DNA from: Byssochlamys sp. IMV 00236
Lineage: Eukaryota; Ascomycota; Eurotiomycetes; Eurotiales; Thermoascaceae
NCBI GenBank assembly: GCA_001931875.2
Contig: MSJH02000817.1
Coordinates: 62,001 to 126,000 of the forward strand
Length of the DNA: 64,000 nucleotides
Reading direction: 5' to 3'
Shown here: in pieces, positions 23,315 through 34,880 of the stretch
Layout of the letters: each line of letters starts with the position of its first letter
Position numbering within the stretch: position 1 is the stretch's first letter
The notes under the pieces: generated by a model
Databases searched by the model: none
The model's input: the letters and a program-made list of their open reading frames with translations, nothing else
Told to the model about the DNA's origin: nothing
Program-made: the position numbers and the translations under genes

Positions 23315-26085
23315 AATTCACGGTGATCACGACGTTTCCTGTCTAAAGAGTGGATGTTTGGAGTTATTTAAAGCCAAGGTGGGATAAAAAAAATTGAAAG
23401 ACCGATAGAATTTGGACACAAGAGGAATCCTCTGGGAATAACGATGTGCACAAATGCATGAGCTACACAAGGGAAGTCCATGGAAAAATAAGAGAACAAT
23501 GTCACTTATGATACCAATCGGGCCCCCCCAGCTGACACCAGAAACAGATTGTTTCAGAATTGTCTACTCGTATTCTGATATGGTACTAGATGCTTACTCT
23601 GGTCCTCGGGCCTTACCCCATACGTCTATTCATAGCGATCGCCTGCCCATGGGAGATCCACAGGGATTTCAGACCCCACGAGGAGAGCGGGTTTCCAAAC
23701 CAGCGTCTCGAAACACAATGGCCAAGGTTCGACTAATGTTAAAGTGTACCTCAATCCACTTCAAAGCGCCGAAATCCTGCTTGGCTGTGCGGGTATTCCG
23801 CGTATTGGCGGCTCACCATGTGGCTATCTGGGTACCTCGTTGCCGTTCTGTTAGTTTGGTTGTTTCCGTTCATCTACGGCTGCTTCGGCATCTCCACATT
23901 CCTTCGAGGCTTCCAGAAGGGCACAAATGAAGTCTTAGTCAAGGAGTAGTTTGTGACATTGAATAATACTACTTCCTCACGGGCCAAAGGGTGTCCTCAT
24001 CACGACAGATCTAGCAGTAAGAAGCTTTGGTCCTATACAGGAAGGGTCTCGAGCCACAACCCCCCTATCTGGAATATACTGTACCAAGCGGTGCCTGCAT
24101 GTGGAGCCTCATATTTCGGGGGCTAAGGGACAGATTTTTGAGCTCCAGCTTCATATTCCAGTAACATGGGTTCTGGGGAGAGGAATGCGATTGGTGTATC
24201 TGGCAGGAATCCTTCCTGCCGCACTTACTGGCGTTAGTGGCAAAGCCTCGTGCTATTCAACGGGCAATCATTTGCTAGGCGACGACGCCATATAGTTCTA
24301 ATATAGAACAGCTGCCTTGCATCTGGCCCGAGGTCTTTGCGGTATATGCAGCTTGGCTGTGTCAATTGTACAGTCAAGGCAGTGCAGTATGCACTTCCGA
24401 GCACGAGGCATAGACAACATTAGTTCGAAAGATACCTGCCGATCGTGGTTTAGAGAGAGGCGACCATAACGGCATGATCTTGCCCGTAGAGCAGGTTCAA
24501 TCAACTGGCTCTTGCTCCATCTCCGCAAATACACATTTCGATTTCTGCGAGCCATCTATGGGCACCAATACCACATACTTCAGCAGTTGGCCTAAGTCCA
24601 CTTGAAATCACACGTCGCAGTAGTTGCGTGCAGATAACCTCAGCACCGAAGATCATCGCCACAGAGACGGCGTTGTCGACAATACAGCACACGCGGCCAC
24701 GAATGCGGGATCCTCTCCGCATTAGTCACACAACATGAGATTTGTGTCTTGCCTTCCTTGCAGACCTATTAATATTGTCAAAGCATTCTGTCCAGATACC
24801 TTTTTCTCGTCTGTCTGCTCTGAATTAATGTGCCTGCAATACCTAGCGCACGGTAATTCCCACAACACCCTGTACAAGAACACGCCCTCGACTGCAAGTA
24901 CGGCATCACAATTGAAACCGATTCAAAGCGGAGTGACGAACTTCCCGATCGCCGACATGGCGGAAGTCCTTTTTGGCCCGATGGTCCGTGTGTTCGAACC
25001 AAACTGGATCACGATGCGAGAAGTAGGGCTTGCTACTTGATACATCTATCTCCCTGACCCGTTCATGCAGAGAACTATGAAAGCCAGGTTCTTATGTCAG
25101 CGTTTCAGAATGTTCCATAGTGCTTCTTATGTCTTCCCCACCCGCAATGAACAATCTAGAGCTGATAAACGAACCACGGATATTACACGAGCCAGAAGTA
25201 GCACGGATAACCCATTCGGAGTCAGCTCAGGCCACGGAGAATGGGGCTGTGGGGATCATACTTACTGCTAACGATCTATCTAAGATAATCGCGGAGGATC
25301 TGATTACCACTGCGACAGGATCTTAGATACCTCCGAAATCCGTAGGTCAATGGAACTGAGGGCGGAGCAACCCAGCTGGTGCCAATACGTATCCCCCGAA
25401 CGGTAGGATCTGGACAGTGCCCACGAGACGTCCGTCGATTTGCGAGAGATCGAGACGCTAAGGGAAAGGACTAACTTGAAGTGACTAGACTAATTTGATC
25501 GGCCCCGGGATCGACATTCCGCAACGACCTCAATCGTTTGGCCCCCACAAGGATCTGATTAACTTGAGAACATCGGATCGGAGGCTATGGCACCTTGGGT
25601 GAATAGTTACGAGCAGAGAGTGACATCACGTAGTACTTGATTCCTTCTGCGTCTATACTCATGGATACATTGCACCATCATGCGGCGCGTAGGAGGTAGA
25701 AGGAGGTATGTACTGTTCAGAAGATCCATTGTCGATATCAAATGAGTTGGCTAAGTAAGATAGAGGCCGAAATATGAATGACTTCTCAAACTTTTCTCAA
25801 ATAAGCCTAAGGCACAGAGATTTGAAAGACAGCCTCCATGTTGCAACTATTGATATTGAATGCTCAGTTCTAAGGCTATGCTGGAGCTTCTCAAAAAGCC
25901 AAATTTCAAGAACATTGAGAGGATTCTATTCTATTCTAAACATAGACCAACAATTTGGAATAATCATTGGACAATTGCCTCCTAAATACGCTCACCACGA
26001 TAACATTCTCACACATACACTCCGCATCTTCTTTCGGCCCGCCTAGGTCCTAAGCCTTAGCCTTTCCATTAGGCCATTCGAGCAA
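23315..26085. other. Gene-poor stretch, possible relics
   Basis: In 2.8 kb between the regulator and the FAD monooxygenase I find only short frames (64-158 codons) with no motif I recognise, broken by stops in all frames. Examples are 24102-24295 (+) and 24735-25040 (+). No transposase, tRNA or terminal inverted repeat was seen. The stretch is unusually long for this cluster. It is where a missing pathway gene could have decayed, but no methyltransferase motif was visible. Confidence 0.5.
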
Positions 26086-27845
26086 CTAAAATAAACGTAG
26101 CATCAGCACCTGATTAGCCAGAGCTCTCAATCTTACCAGAATAGTTTCTCGAAACAGTTCATCGATTGGCGAGGGATGAAAAGCCACAGGGCCACTTACA
26201 GCGTCGATCATCGGCTGATAACCGTACAGCCATTCTAACGCCCATCGCCAGCCCCAGATCGGCATGTAGGCATAAACGAACTTGCGCACAAAAGGACCCA
26301 AACCATAGGGCAGTCGCGCCATGTGCACCTTGGCGTAGTTGCTCGAGAAAGTAACTAGATCCTTAGCGCGGCCCTCGCGTTTGGTGCAGTACTCTCCAAG
26401 TGCATCCTCGAGGCGCGGAGATTGTGCGCCGATATTCTTTGCTGTTTGCTTGTTTGTGAAGTATGCATGCAGAATATTTCCTAGTTCCGTAGCATCTTCG
26501 ATAGCTTGACAAGCACCCTGAAATACGTCGTTAGCAGCGGAATCCGAGTGTTGGTTAAATGTAAGGTAGATCCTTACCTGGCCGAAGAACGAAGTCATTG
26601 AATGCGCAGCTGTTGGGTCAGGGACTCCTTGTTAGCGATATCATTACGGAGTCATGGTCCCAAGAAAGGCAAATTCTGTGAGAAAAGGGGCTGAGATGTC
26701 TGCAAGGTTGTCTTCTGCGCGTACAATCCTTGCGGTTCCATACGCCATCGAACGCCAAATGAGGTGCTTAAGAGGTAGAGGTGGGGTGTATAAATACATA
26801 CCGTCACCTAACAATGCTACACGACCGTATGACATCGAAGGGAAGTCTGTCTCTTCAAAGACATCGCTTGCGACCACGCGCTCCGAGTGATTGACGACTG
26901 TCGAAGACGGTTAGATTCACTCTATTCAGTATATTAACGTCCGCAGTAACATACTGTCACGGAAATGTCCCGACTTTGCAAAAGGGTGGAAGTGATCTCC
27001 GTAGACATCATTGATGGTATCTCTCGTGGCGCCTTTCCAGACTGATCGGTCGGCTTGCTTAAGCTCGGAAGCCTAGTTGCATCCAAGCAGTTAGCATCTA
27101 GAAATCGGAAGCCTTGTTGAATACGCACCTTGACACCGATAAACCATTGCCTGTTGTCTTTGCACGGCCATGTTGTCAGGATCGAATTGTCGTACAGTAG
27201 CCAATTTCCGACCCCAAGCTCCGCTGGTCCTAGATTCTCAATCGGCGCAGTGTAACCCGACATGTGTACACGACCTGTGAATCGAATGGAGTTGATAGAA
27301 TCCAAGCCCGCTTGCCGGGCAAGAATCCTTCGGGTCACTGATCGAATACCATCTGCGCCGACAGCCACCTCACCGGTGAATTCGCGGCCATCAGCGAGCT
27401 TGACACGTACGCCTTGCTGTTTCTCATCGTCAAACTCGACGATGTCAGTCACATCAGCGTCGAGAAGAACAGTCTCGGAGCCCCCGGCAGCATTATAGAG
27501 CAGATGGTGAAAGTGATGTCTCTCGATCGAGATAACAGGATATCCAAACACCTGCTCCGTCCACTGGAAGTCGATTTCACTCCACTTGGTAGTGTTGCGA
27601 TGGACTTGGATCTTCCTGAGAGGCTGGCCTTCCTCTAGGATATCACTGTAAAGACCCAGTTGATCCAATACACGCAGCGCATTAGGCGCGAGAGATATTC
27701 CAGCCCCCACAGGACTGACTTGCTTGCTGCGCTCGAGGACCTTGACAGAGATACCGGTCTTCTTGCAGATTGTAGCGAGGGTGAGGCCGCCGAGCCCGCC
27801 GCCAATAATGAGAACTTGTGCGTCAAAAGGCTTGTCAGAAGCCAT
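26086..27845 (-). CDS. pynG: FAD-dependent monooxygenase (aromatic hydroxylase type)
   Basis: Five exons, all phase-checked: 27845-27129, 27072-26955, 26897-26802, 26609-26578, 26517-26086, giving 464 residues. The N-terminal dinucleotide motif GGGLGGL (residues 15-21), the mid-protein DG motif (VGADGIRS) and the FAD-ribose motif LLGDAAH...[10 protein letters not shown] (assembled across three exons) define a class A flavin monooxygenase. The last segment, with its YGY...W pattern, is the usual membrane-proximal C-terminus. In the pyn pathway the equivalent enzyme epoxidises the tetramic-acid side chain and triggers closure to the dihydro-gamma-pyrone. A CCG-N8-CGG site lies 268 bases upstream. 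The 32-base exon 4 is very small, and an automated model could miss it. Confidence 0.88.
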
Positions 27846-28636
27846 TGTTGAAAGGTATCGGAAAATGACTATTTCAGTGTTCCTCGTAGATTATACTATA
27901 GTACAAGTGTCTGTATAGTAACGATCAAGACAGACAGGAGATATCTGTAACCAGGCCAGTTCGATGTTGATAGATCTTACGCCTGAACAAAGAAAAATAA
28001 ACGAAAATATAGCAGTTTCAACACCATATTCAGCGTAGATGGAACCACGCTGGTAAACATAGATCCGATCTGGAAAAATTCTCCGCTGTAGGTGTTCCCT
28101 CCGCTATATACTCCGCCGGTGCGCGGCGGCGTGTTGAATTTATTGAGCTACGGCTGCACAAAAGTAAGACATTATCGACGAAAGTATAGTATTACTGAAA
28201 TAGCTTTTGGAGCCACCTAAATCGCAGTCGTCAGTTTCTTTTCCCCTCGTACAGTCGAGGACGTCGAGCAGCGTTGCTAAGACCGGGTGAACTCTGGATC
28301 CTGGGGTTGGATTTCAACTGGATTAAGATTGATAATTTTGTTTCGATCCACAATTTCTAGAACAATTGAACACTTCTATAATTAAACAAACTAATGCACA
28401 ATATTGCTCATTAAATCCAGCTTATCATCCGAAATCCTGCCCGGAGATATTGTGTGGGTTACATTACTTACTCTAAACTCAATGAGACTCGGCCCCCAAC
28501 GCCTCAATGTAAATGAATGGACATCTGTCCGCTGCCGGCTCTTGTTCCTAAGTATCTGCCCACGTGCACAGCTAGTGTTTCAGATTTTCCATCACGGTTT
28601 CTTTTTCCAATGATATTAGATGAGGTGCGCATTGTG
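27846..28636. other. Upstream region of FAD monooxygenase
   Basis: About 790 bases between the start of the monooxygenase gene and the 3' end of the F-box gene. It contains the CCG-N8-CGG site. No further gene is supported. Confidence 0.6.
28113..28126. promoter_or_regulatory. CCG-N8-CGG site
   Basis: Inverted CGG half-sites with an 8-base spacer in a locally GC-rich patch, 268 bases upstream of the FAD monooxygenase start codon. Confidence 0.5.
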
Positions 28637-30406
28637 TTACCTATGTGGCGGCCACATAGGGAATCTCACAGTAGATGTTATCGCACCGTAGTCTCGCGAC
28701 ATCTCGTCATCTTCCATGTCCTCCAACCGGAAGCCCCAGGCACTGGCGACCTGGTCATTCGGCTGATACTCCGAATATGATTCCCAGGTGGCGGTAAATA
28801 CCGCAGTAGATGAATCATAGACAAAGTGAAATGTGCTTTCAGATTCAAAATCGCCAACAAAATTGATCTGGGCAAGATGCGGCATCCGTTGTGCCGCATA
28901 GCCCATCGAGACAAATAGTCGATGGAAGTCATCATAATTTATCAATTCCCGATAGGACCAGCCTCTCTCCAAGTCGCATATCTCTGCGTTCCAATCGTCA
29001 ATTGCTGCAACTTCAGCTTGAAGCTCCGCCGTATAATGAAACAACCATTCACCTGTTTTGTTGACGAAACTCTGAGTGCTGATCTTGCTAGGTGAATAAG
29101 AAGAACATATCAACGTACCTGATGGAGTGAACCGGGGAACTAGCTCAAAGTTCAAGATTTCGAGGTGTGGCCAATATAAAGATGACAAGTCGCTGATCGG
29201 CTTCAAATCGCTATCCAAGGGGCATAGAAAATCGAGCGATAGTGTAGTCTGCTCTACTTTCAATTCTCGAAGACGGAAGCTCAAGGCCTGCAGGTTGATA
29301 GACAGTGCGTCTGTTCCGGAAGGCGGCAAAACGTTCAAAGCAGGCATGGTTTCCTTCCAGTTCAACTCTGTCTGGTTCTTGTACCTGAACACTCTTAAAG
29401 TATCTGGCAATCTTTTGAGACCTTCTGCCACATCTGGGCACGGGAAATAAATGTGTCAATCACGTCAGAGATCAAGCTATAAAAATATTATACCACAAAC
29501 ATTAATATAGGACTTCTTACCTTGACGACGTTGTTTAATGAGACCTTCATGATCTGGACGAATATATTCGTCGAGATCGAGGTCCAGTTCTGTGAGCGTA
29601 GGACAGTGCACAACGATCTCAAATATTGTGCTAGCCCATATGCGATGATTTCTATTCCCGCCCTCTCGATCAGCACCGTTCAGGAAAAGGAGTCTATCAA
29701 CGCATAAGGCGCTTGGAAACTTCAGTGAATCATCCAAGAAACGGGCTCTATAGGGTTGGACAGCAGTAGTACGCCCGTTTGTATAATCCCAGTCATAATC
29801 ACCGGCGTGAGATTGCCCGTTGGTATCCGGCTCTCCACACACTTCACGTCCAAACAGACCTAATTCCAACGAGAGCCGATGGGTTTGGCTCCAGGTCTTC
29901 AGTATCTCGAATAATCCTATCACACCTGACTGGAATGCCTTGTCATTTTCTTCTCGAATAGGGTTCTTGTAGTTGTAGTGTTGCCCTTTGATTGCCTTCC
30001 AATCTTCGATAAGAAATGGAACAACGACTTTGTATTTCAAGTGCCGAATCCAGGCCCGCCGGGCAGCGTTGGCCCCAGATGTGAGTGTTATAAACAGAGA
30101 CAGAGAGAGAGGCTTTCTAGATTTCTTTGCGTCCTGATCATCTCTACTCCAGGCAGGTTTAGAGGGATACTTGAATGTTGCCGTATTCCATATTTCGCGC
30201 AATTTGCTGTGTACTTCAGCCTTGTCTTTATAAGCTTCCGGATCTTCAACAGCCTCACTATACACGGTCAGGTTGGAATAAATGAATGATTCGAATGCTG
30301 TCTGCCAATGCCGGCAAACAACGGTATAGGCAGCAAGGGGATAATCATCAGCATGTAGATATGCCGCGATTTGAGATAGTAGCTCAAATGGCAGATTATT
30401 GGCCAT
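28637..30406 (-). CDS. F-box-like protein
   Basis: Two exons (30406-29521 and 29433-28637; GTAAGA donor, CCCAG acceptor, frame checked) give 560 residues. The first 45 residues fit an F-box: LPFELLSQIAAYL, then a CRHW segment and SNLTVY. F-box proteins use this to bind Skp1 in SCF ubiquitin ligases. The remainder has irregular leucine-rich segments (TLTELDLDLDEY; LEILNFEL) but no clean repeat, as is usual for the expanded, poorly conserved F-box families of filamentous fungi. It could start further upstream at 30496, but the F-box-proximal Met is the natural start. The stop codon follows an AGGTAAC that could be a donor, so a short extra 3' exon cannot be excluded. I see no link to the metabolite pathway. 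Confidence 0.72.
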
Positions 30407-30669
30407 TTTTAGTGAATAGGATAGGATAGTGCGAACGAACTCGGAGGTCAGCGTATGTAGTTTGTTCTTAGCGTAGCGATGGGCAGCGTGGCTCAAGCCA
30501 ATAGTCTTCTTTTACTCTTCCCGCTTGCTGCAGCAACACATGTTCAGCGCGAGACTGAGTCGCGGCCTTTGGCTTGGAAAGTGATAAGCTGTCAACACAA
30601 TTCAACCTTATGGACATACCCAGTTCCTTGAATATATGGGATAGATTCCCCGAGCCTACGCTTACTGCT

Positions 30670-33600
30670 ATGAACAACTCTCAATACCGTCCGCTGAGCC
30701 GTGATGGCTTCGAAATGGCGATAATATGTGCGCTACCCCGCGAAACCAACGCTGTTCTCTGTGCCATGGATGAGATATGGCATGATTGCCGCCATTACTA
30801 CGGGAAATGTACTGGGGATGATAACTCGTATGATTTCGGGAAAATCGGCGTGCACTGCGTGGTAATTGTAACATTGCCTACAATGGGCTCAGTGAAAGCG
30901 TCAAGCGCTTCTCAATCCCTCAAAATGAGTTTCAGCTCCATCAAACTTGCCTTGCTTGTTGGTATTTGCGGTGCAGTCCCGTTCAAGAAAGATGGGTCCG
31001 AAATTGTACTCGGAGATGTTATCATCAGTGAGACGATTGTCGAGTTAGACTACGGGAGGCAGTACCACGGTAGCTTCGAACGCAAGGATTCAGTACTTGA
31101 CGTACACGGTCGACCAAACGAAGAAATACTTGGGCTTCTGCAGCGCTGGAAAATTCCAGCCATTCTCGAAACCTTACGGCATGGATCCATGGGGCATCTG
31201 AGATATTTGCTGCAACGCCTGAATATAGACTATCCGGGCGCGAGTCAAGACATGCTTTTCCAATCTGATTACATACATAAACATCGTGGACACTGCATGG
31301 GATGCAGTGACACTGCAGGGACTGTATGCAAATCCGCTCTCACCGCATCATGCAGTGATACCCTGTGCGATGAGAGACAACTAGTTACTCGATATCGGTT
31401 GGAGGAGGCCGCTAACTCAGGCAGCAAAATCCCGGATCTTAGTATACATATCGGGTCCATTGGTACTGGGAACGCCGTTATAAAGTCAGCTCGGCATAGA
31501 GACCAGCATGCACAATCAGAGGGTATCATTGCTTTTGAGATGGAGGGGGTTGGTGTTTGGGACAAATTTAACTGCCTTGTCATCAAAGGCGTCTGTGACT
31601 ATGCAGATAGCCATAAAAGCAAGGTCTGGCAGGATTATGCGGCTGCTTCTGCCGCCGCGGTTGCAAAAGAGGTTTTGAAGCAATATGTGATGCCACAAAA
31701 GCTGCCACAGCCAACGATTCCCAACGGTGAGCCTCCATGGCAGACTTCTAAGTATTCGACTAATTGGAAACAGACTCCGTTCGGGAGCTCTTTTCCCTCT
31801 CCAGACAAGACAGTGTCCGAGATTTTCACAGTTTCCATGGGTTTACACCAAGATATTCCTTTGATAGTCCCGTCAATGATCTTGGGGAACACTCTGAAAA
31901 ATATCCGTGTAATAGACACGCTCAGCAACGAATTTTAGCCAGTCTCCAGTTCCCCCAAATGCAAGAACGCGCACAGAAGATCGAAGCAGCACACGAGCAA
32001 ACATATGAGTGGGTTCTACGATCCCAAGACAAAAGTATGCACAGGTGGGATGACCTGGTCACATGGCTGTCGTCGAGCACCGAAACAAGACGGATTTACT
32101 GGATATCCGGTAAACCTGGATCTGGGAAGTCTACTCTAATGAAGTTTTTGGAAGAGAGGCTTAACGTGCGAGAACACATGCTCCCATGGGCGCAGGGCTG
32201 TTCTGTAATCCGGGCGTCTTACTTCTCTTGGAGCCCGGGGAACGTACTACAAAAGTCTTTGGAAGGTCTTCTGCGTTCTTTGTTGTTGCAAATTCTCAAA
32301 CAGAAGCCAGATCTGATATTAGAGGTTATTGATGATACAAGATGGAATGCTGCGCAAATGCCTTCGATCACGCTAGCTGATTGGAACAAATTGGAGCTAT
32401 TTTCTTCTCTTCAAAGGTGCATTTTGGGTCTACAGAATACCTTCATCAAAGTTTTGGTCTTTGTTGATGGGCTCGACGAATTTGAAGGCCCGGATGAGAT
32501 CCGTCAAGAGCTTATTGCAATATTCAAACGATTGGCCTGCACAGGGAATGTGAAGATATTCCTATCAGGCAGGCCTTGGAATATCTTCCAAGACAGTTTC
32601 AGCGATATTCCTAAGATACGACTGGAGGATCTCACACGAGACGATATCGGCCTATATGTTCGGGCAAATTTTCTAAATAATCCACGATTCCAATATCTGC
32701 TTTCGTGTGATCAAAAGACCGCAGAGTCCCTTATTTTCGCGGTCGCAGACAAGGCTGAAGGAGTTTTTTTATGGGTACGGCTTGTGGTTCGCGATTTGCT
32801 CAAAGCAATGCGGGATGGAGATGGCATTCGCACTTTGTACCGGAAGCTCGAAGAAACACCCGCCGACTTAAATCACTATTTCAAACGCTTGTTTTCCTCA
32901 ATTGACCCTCAGCACATACGAGAAGCGTCTATCATACTGCAGATTGCATTACATGAAGAACACGGCTTTGTCGCGCTACATCCTCTCCGTTTACTTGACT
33001 TGTCGTTCACCGACGAATCGAGCCCTGATTTCATACTAGCGGACTCCTTCGAGCACCACAAAATATCCATAAATGACCGTGAGGGATTGAGATTTCGCCT
33101 AGACTCAACCACTAGGCGGCTCAACAGTCGATGCATGGGCCTACTTGAATGCACATACAGCCCTGACAGTTTCTTTGACTTATTTGATGAAGAGTCCACA
33201 GAGGAATTCCAGGATACTTCGCTCTATCAAGGCCGGAAATTTGAGCCGTCAATATACTCACATGTCTTTGATGGCCCTAATTTACTTCGCCCCTTCATGC
33301 TTACAGTCGACTTTTTGCATCGGTGTTGCCGGGACTTTCTCCTTTCCCCACACATCCAGAGCCTACTCCACCAATATACCGGAGGCCAATACGATGCGAG
33401 GATGTTGATCGTTAATGCCAGGATATCACAGTTTCTAGCGCTGCAAAAGATTGAATGCGGCCGCAGCATCTCCACAGGGATAGCAAGCTATATTCTTAGT
33501 GCTCTTTCGGTCCCCGAATTGAAAGAAGCAGTGGTATCCATAAGAGCTGCACGTATACTCCAGCCAGCTATCGAGGCTTTATCATGCTATGATATAACGT

Positions 33601-34265
33601 GTTCTGCCGGTTGGTACATTGACCTCGTGCTGACTCGTTGGGACGAGGAAAAAAGCAATTTTCTCACACTGGCAATCGACTTCGACATGCGGGGTTACTG
33701 CATGGCATATCTCACTGAAAACCAAGTCCAAGCCAAAAAAGGTCGTCCGATCTTAGATTATGTTCTACGGCCAAGGTTCGCAACAGATGAGTTCCTAAAT
33801 ATTGGTAACCAAGTCCCGAACACCGACCTTCTGCACCGGGTTCTTACTTTTGGAGCGGACCCTAACGGTCTCTACCATGGTGTCTCTGTCTGGGCACTCT
33901 TTCTTTCCTCAGTAGCAGACTGGTTGCATCTGGGTATTCATACTTCCGCCATCCATAAGCAAGCATATTTTATGGCGCTTAGGATGATGATTGATAGAGG
34001 TGCTGCACTGGTTCTCCCGTGCTCCTGGGTTTTGAGCGATGGCCTCTGTTGTTTACACCGTTATGGATGCTTCCAGAGTGGAATTGAAAAGCACGACCGT
34101 TGGCCAATGGACATTCCAACAACTGAGCAGGCCATGACTGGGCTATCACAACCGAGTTATGCTGTCGCCGATCTCCTTGCTACATTTCGGGTCCACTTTG
34201 GACCAGAACTCGATGAGCTGATTGAACTCGCAAAGACAGATGGCTATCGGCCTATTGTCATCTAA
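30670..34265 (+). CDS. NLR-like protein: nucleoside phosphorylase-like domain fused to NACHT
   Basis: Two long frames in different phases are joined by a 47-base intron (31727-31773; donor GTGAGC, branch CGACTAAT, acceptor AACAG), giving about 1,182 residues from the Met at 30670. An in-frame start at 30574 would add 32 residues. The N-terminal part is a PNP/UDP-phosphorylase-like domain (opening ICALPRETNAV; closing FEMEGVGVWD and KGVCDYADSHKSKVWQDYAAA) with the family's Cys-rich insert at about 31290-31370. After a linker comes a NACHT NTPase with P-loop GKPGSGKST and Walker B VFVDGLDEFEG. The C-terminus has at most one degenerate ankyrin-like unit (LLHRVLTFGADPN). Such fungal STAND proteins are thought to act in self/non-self or stress recognition. 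It lies inside the metabolite cluster but has no obvious biosynthetic role. Confidence 0.85.
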
Positions 34266-34306
34266 TTAATGCGTGCTTTTCCAGCAAAAAAACAAAACGC
34301 AAAAAA

Positions 34307-34425
34307 ACATACAACAGCAGGGATTCGCTGGTGGTCACCCACCCAACTACTAACCTGCCGGCGTGTGGCTTAAGTACGGCTGAGCGGACGGGAAGCCCTG
34401 TTTTCCACACCCTATGGTCGTATGT
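34307..34425 (-). rRNA. 5S ribosomal RNA
   Basis: On the minus strand, 119 bases match the fungal 5S rRNA, read from memory. It starts ACATACGACC, contains CCATAGGGTGTGG, the CTTCCCGTCCGCTCAGCCG block and the GTGACCACCAGCGAATCCC block of the internal promoter, and ends GTTGTATGT, which pairs with the 5' end to form helix I. A run of seven T on the transcribed strand follows directly and serves as a Pol III terminator. Filamentous ascomycetes scatter 5S genes through the genome, so an isolated copy is expected. It looks intact. Confidence 0.93.
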
Positions 34426-34880
34426 GCTAGTTAGCTGGCTGAAAGGGAATATATAGTGGAATACGAATAGGAAAAAAATCCGAAATTCTGCGCTTCCTCT
34501 TGAGATAACAAGGAATCTGCAATCTAGCAGGTTCTATCCTCTAATTAGGATATAAGAGAACATTCTGCAAATGGATGATATATTAGATCACCAGCACACT
34601 TCTCTGTATGCTGAGTTTCTGCAAACAGTAATAACGGGATTTATTGTTTTAGTGAAACGTCTAATATATCTATTCTAGTGGATATCTTAGAAACTCTACG
34701 ATACATTCGCGAACAGATGTCTGACTGGAACTATTATGCGGAATATACTGCGTACCTAATATTGTCTGCTCATATGCATGTCTATAAGATTCTATATAAA
34801 ATTCATCTATGCAACAAAGAATACATCAATCTTGTCTTTCTGATACGTGTCACCAATAGTTAAGAAAACACATTCCACCT
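34426..34880. other. AT-rich spacer
   Basis: 455 bases, strongly A/T-rich, between the 5S gene and the stop of the aspartic-protease-like gene. It contains TATATAG at about 34450, upstream of the 5S gene. No coding gene is supported. Confidence 0.5.

Noticed and set aside
24735..25040. 101-codon frame in the gene desert, considered as a methyltransferase remnant
   Set aside because: No SAM-binding glycine motif or other family signature is visible in any frame.
28640..28660. 9-base inverted repeat CCTATGTGG / CCACATAGG at the end of the F-box gene
   Set aside because: It falls in the last codons of the coding region and has no T-run or partner copy, so it is most simply chance.
30311..30324. 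An eighth CCG-N8-CGG match
   Set aside because: It lies in the F-box coding sequence, not in a promoter, and is not an extended palindrome; about what chance predicts for the window.
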